Positions 62,736 through 64,000 of a stretch of 64,000 bases of DNA are shown here, piece after piece. The notes below the pieces were generated by a model. That model had not been told where the DNA came from and did not search any database. It saw only the letters and a program-made list of their open reading frames with translations. The stretch spans positions 1-64,000 of the forward strand of contig NZ_JAESIY010000008.1 in assembly GCF_016757215.1 (NCBI RefSeq), read 5' to 3'. Position 1 is the first letter of the stretch. Each line of letters begins with the position of its first letter. Origin of the DNA: Fulvivirga sediminis. Its GTDB lineage: Bacteria > Bacteroidota > Bacteroidia > Cytophagales > Cyclobacteriaceae. The translations under genes and the position numbers were made by a program.

Positions 62736-63521
62736 CTATTGTATAGATTGAATCAAAGATTCTACATCAGCTTGAATTTGTTTAAAAGGTTCAGACTCTT
62801 CTTTTAGTGCCCCAACCATATAAGAAGGTATTTTTTCACCTTTACTTAATTTATCACTAAGGTCTGAGAGCACAGCTATGATATCTTCAGTTTCTTCTTT
62901 GCTATAACTTTCAAGAGTAGTTTTAATATTTTTAATAATGGCAAGGGCAGGATGATCAGTTGCTTGGGCATTATTCTTTTTAACCGGCTCTTCGTTAGAA
63001 TAGGTATCTGCAGTTTGCCTGATAATGCAATTATTATATTCATCAACAATGGTTTCGATGTCTGACCTTTTGTATTCCTTGTTTTCAATTTTTTTACTCA
63101 CCTCGGCACAATTAGCTAGAAAATCGGTCATCATTTTTTTGAACAGAAAAGTAGGGACTTCAGTGCCTTCTCCGGTCTTTTTGAGCAAGTAAAGATTACC
63201 AAAATCATAGTTATTATCAATTCTGTAGCTAAGCAAGCTTAGGTAGCCAGGTTTTACAACTTTCATTATAGCGTACTTTTCAGGCATTTTTACAGGCACA
63301 TACTGTTCTCCTTCATGATAAAACGATAATAGCTGATAGGCTTTGTATCTTGTTTTATCTTCATCAGTTTTAAATATGATCTCATCATTTCTTTCTGAAG
63401 GAAGAAGAATTTGTGCCTCTCCTTTAATAGTATCCCTTTTCAGCGTCACCAGATAGTCTTCTTGTGCGTGGCTATAGTGTGTAGCAAGTAGTAGAATGAG
63501 TATAATAAATGATCTATGCAT
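62736..63521 (-). CDS. secreted protein of unknown function
   Basis: 261 residues with signal peptide SFIILILLLATHYSHAQ. The N-terminal part (DYLVTLKRDTIKGEAQILLP, then a KTRYKAYQLLSFYHEGEQYV stretch) resembles the beta-rich periplasmic proteins of Bacteroidota with the pattern 'V.l.nDTIkG'. The C-terminal ~110 residues are helical and charged. No enzyme motif. It has a complete consensus promoter just upstream. Confidence 0.65.
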   Translation of the reverse strand: MHRSFIILILLLATHYSHAQEDYLVTLKRDTIKGEAQILLPSERNDEIIFKTDEDKTRYKAYQLLSFYHEGEQYVPVKMPEKYAIMKVVKPGYLSLLSYRIDNNYDFGNLYLLKKTGEGTEVPTFLFKKMMTDFLANCAEVSKKIENKEYKRSDIETIVDEYNNCIIRQTADTYSNEEPVKKNNAQATDHPALAIIKNIKTTLESYSKEETEDIIAVLSDLSDKLSKGEKIPSYMVGALKEESEPFKQIQADVESLIQSIQ

Positions 63522-63537
63522 AATGTATGGTTTGATT

Positions 63538-63570
63538 CAAATGTAAAGGATTTGTCTGATTTTTTACAAA
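63538..63570 (-). promoter_or_regulatory. Bacteroidota-type promoter of the secreted unknown protein
   Basis: On the minus strand TTTG (complement of 63567-63570), a 21-nt spacer, then TACATTTG (complement of 63538-63545). This fits TTTG-N19-21-TAnnTTTG. The ATG is 16 bp further, giving a short leader. Confidence 0.7.
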
Positions 63571-63923
63571 TTTTTAATCGAAGCTCATATATCTCCTTCT
63601 TTAACGCTATTTACCCTGTTAATATTCTTTTAAAAAGGCTTCTACTTATCATTCGAGATAAATGCCAATATTTTATCAGGTGTTAGATTATAAATAATGC
63701 AGCTTTTAGAAATATTTATTTTTGTTATGTTTTGAAAATCAGATCCTTATGTTTTTTCATGGTAAGCGCAAAGACGTCATGTTTCTAATCTGATTGATAA
63801 GAAACATATATGATATTTCTCCATTTTATAATCTTATATTATGTTGTTAATTGATTATATTCATTAATGAAACTAATCAATTCTAGACATTAAGTATTTT
63901 TTGACATTATCAGAAAGTATCAT
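63571..63923. other. AT-rich intergenic region
   Basis: About 350 bp without a convincing ORF or hairpin, between the divergent secreted-protein gene and the partial gene at the window end. It should carry the promoter of the latter, but no complete consensus was found. Confidence 0.5.
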
Positions 63924-64000
63924 ATGACTAAAGGAAAAGAAGAGATTGGGGTAGACACAGCCCTAAGATCATTTTTAAAAACACTGTCTATCTATCTTAT
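63924..64000 (+). CDS. 5' end of an unidentified gene, cut by the window
   Basis: ATG at 63924 opens a frame that runs to the window end without a stop: MTKGKEEIGVDTALRS followed by FLKTLSIYL. A charged start followed by a hydrophobic stretch could lead into a membrane segment. With 25 codons no product can be named, and the start itself is tentative. Confidence 0.35.
   Translation, partial: MTKGKEEIGVDTALRSFLKTLSIYL

Overview
The window is a low-GC bacterial chromosome segment that looks like Bacteroidota, most likely the Cytophagia/Cytophagales. The evidence is a type B T9SS C-terminal sorting domain, a T9SS plug (DUF5103) protein, many SPII lipoproteins with acidic residues after the lipobox Cys, a PUR-family (DUF3276) protein, near absence of Shine-Dalgarno sequences, and several promoters of the Bacteroidota type (TTTG-N19-21-TAnnTTTG). 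The genus assignment would be inference. No tRNA, rRNA, CRISPR array, prophage or complete insertion sequence was seen.

Layout. 1-12.7 kb: the 3' end of a large T9SS-exported adhesin-like protein, an acyl-CoA reductase divergent from a 4Fe-4S ferredoxin, a DUF58 protein, a PUR protein, an AI-2E family permease, YchF, an orphan Cas6-like RNase, the T9SS plug protein, and an ECF sigma factor overlapping a membrane-anchored barrel-like protein. 12.7-33 kb: mostly housekeeping and envelope genes. These are an ABC-F ATPase, a sorbosone-dehydrogenase-like lipoprotein, a PhoX-like lipoprotein coupled to a di-heme peroxidase, an AAA+ response regulator without an HTH, RNase P RNA (rnpB), DUF2279, TamB, the tsaD-thioesterase-smpB-NlpC/P60-HNH run, and a histidine kinase/sigma-54 response regulator pair. 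33-38 kb: a MacAB-like exporter (adaptor, ATPase, FtsX/MacB permease) behind a near-consensus sigma-54 promoter that faces the response-regulator gene. 38-43 kb: a pentapeptide protein, a coiled-coil/barrel protein and leuS.

43.1-48.8 kb is the accessory part. Five to six poorly characterised genes lie in one orientation, separated by four copies of a ~100-130 bp structured repeat. The array includes a double RusA-like protein whose catalytic residues appear split between two halves, a GldM-like lipoprotein, a truncated RhuM gene and an NTF2-like secreted protein. It is the best candidate here for something undescribed. 48.8-64 kb holds secreted and surface hydrolases (M57 metalloprotease, GH31, two tandem S8 proteases), DUF3124, a SWIM-SNF2 helicase, a porin-like protein followed by a BCCT osmolyte transporter, a secreted protein of unknown function, and the first 25 codons of a gene cut by the window edge.

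Themes: envelope and secretion functions dominate. T9SS parts, TamB, lipoproteins and secreted hydrolases are accompanied by three regulatory modules (ECF sigma, two sigma-54-type regulators). Function calls are from reading translated sequence and recalled family features; no database search was run.
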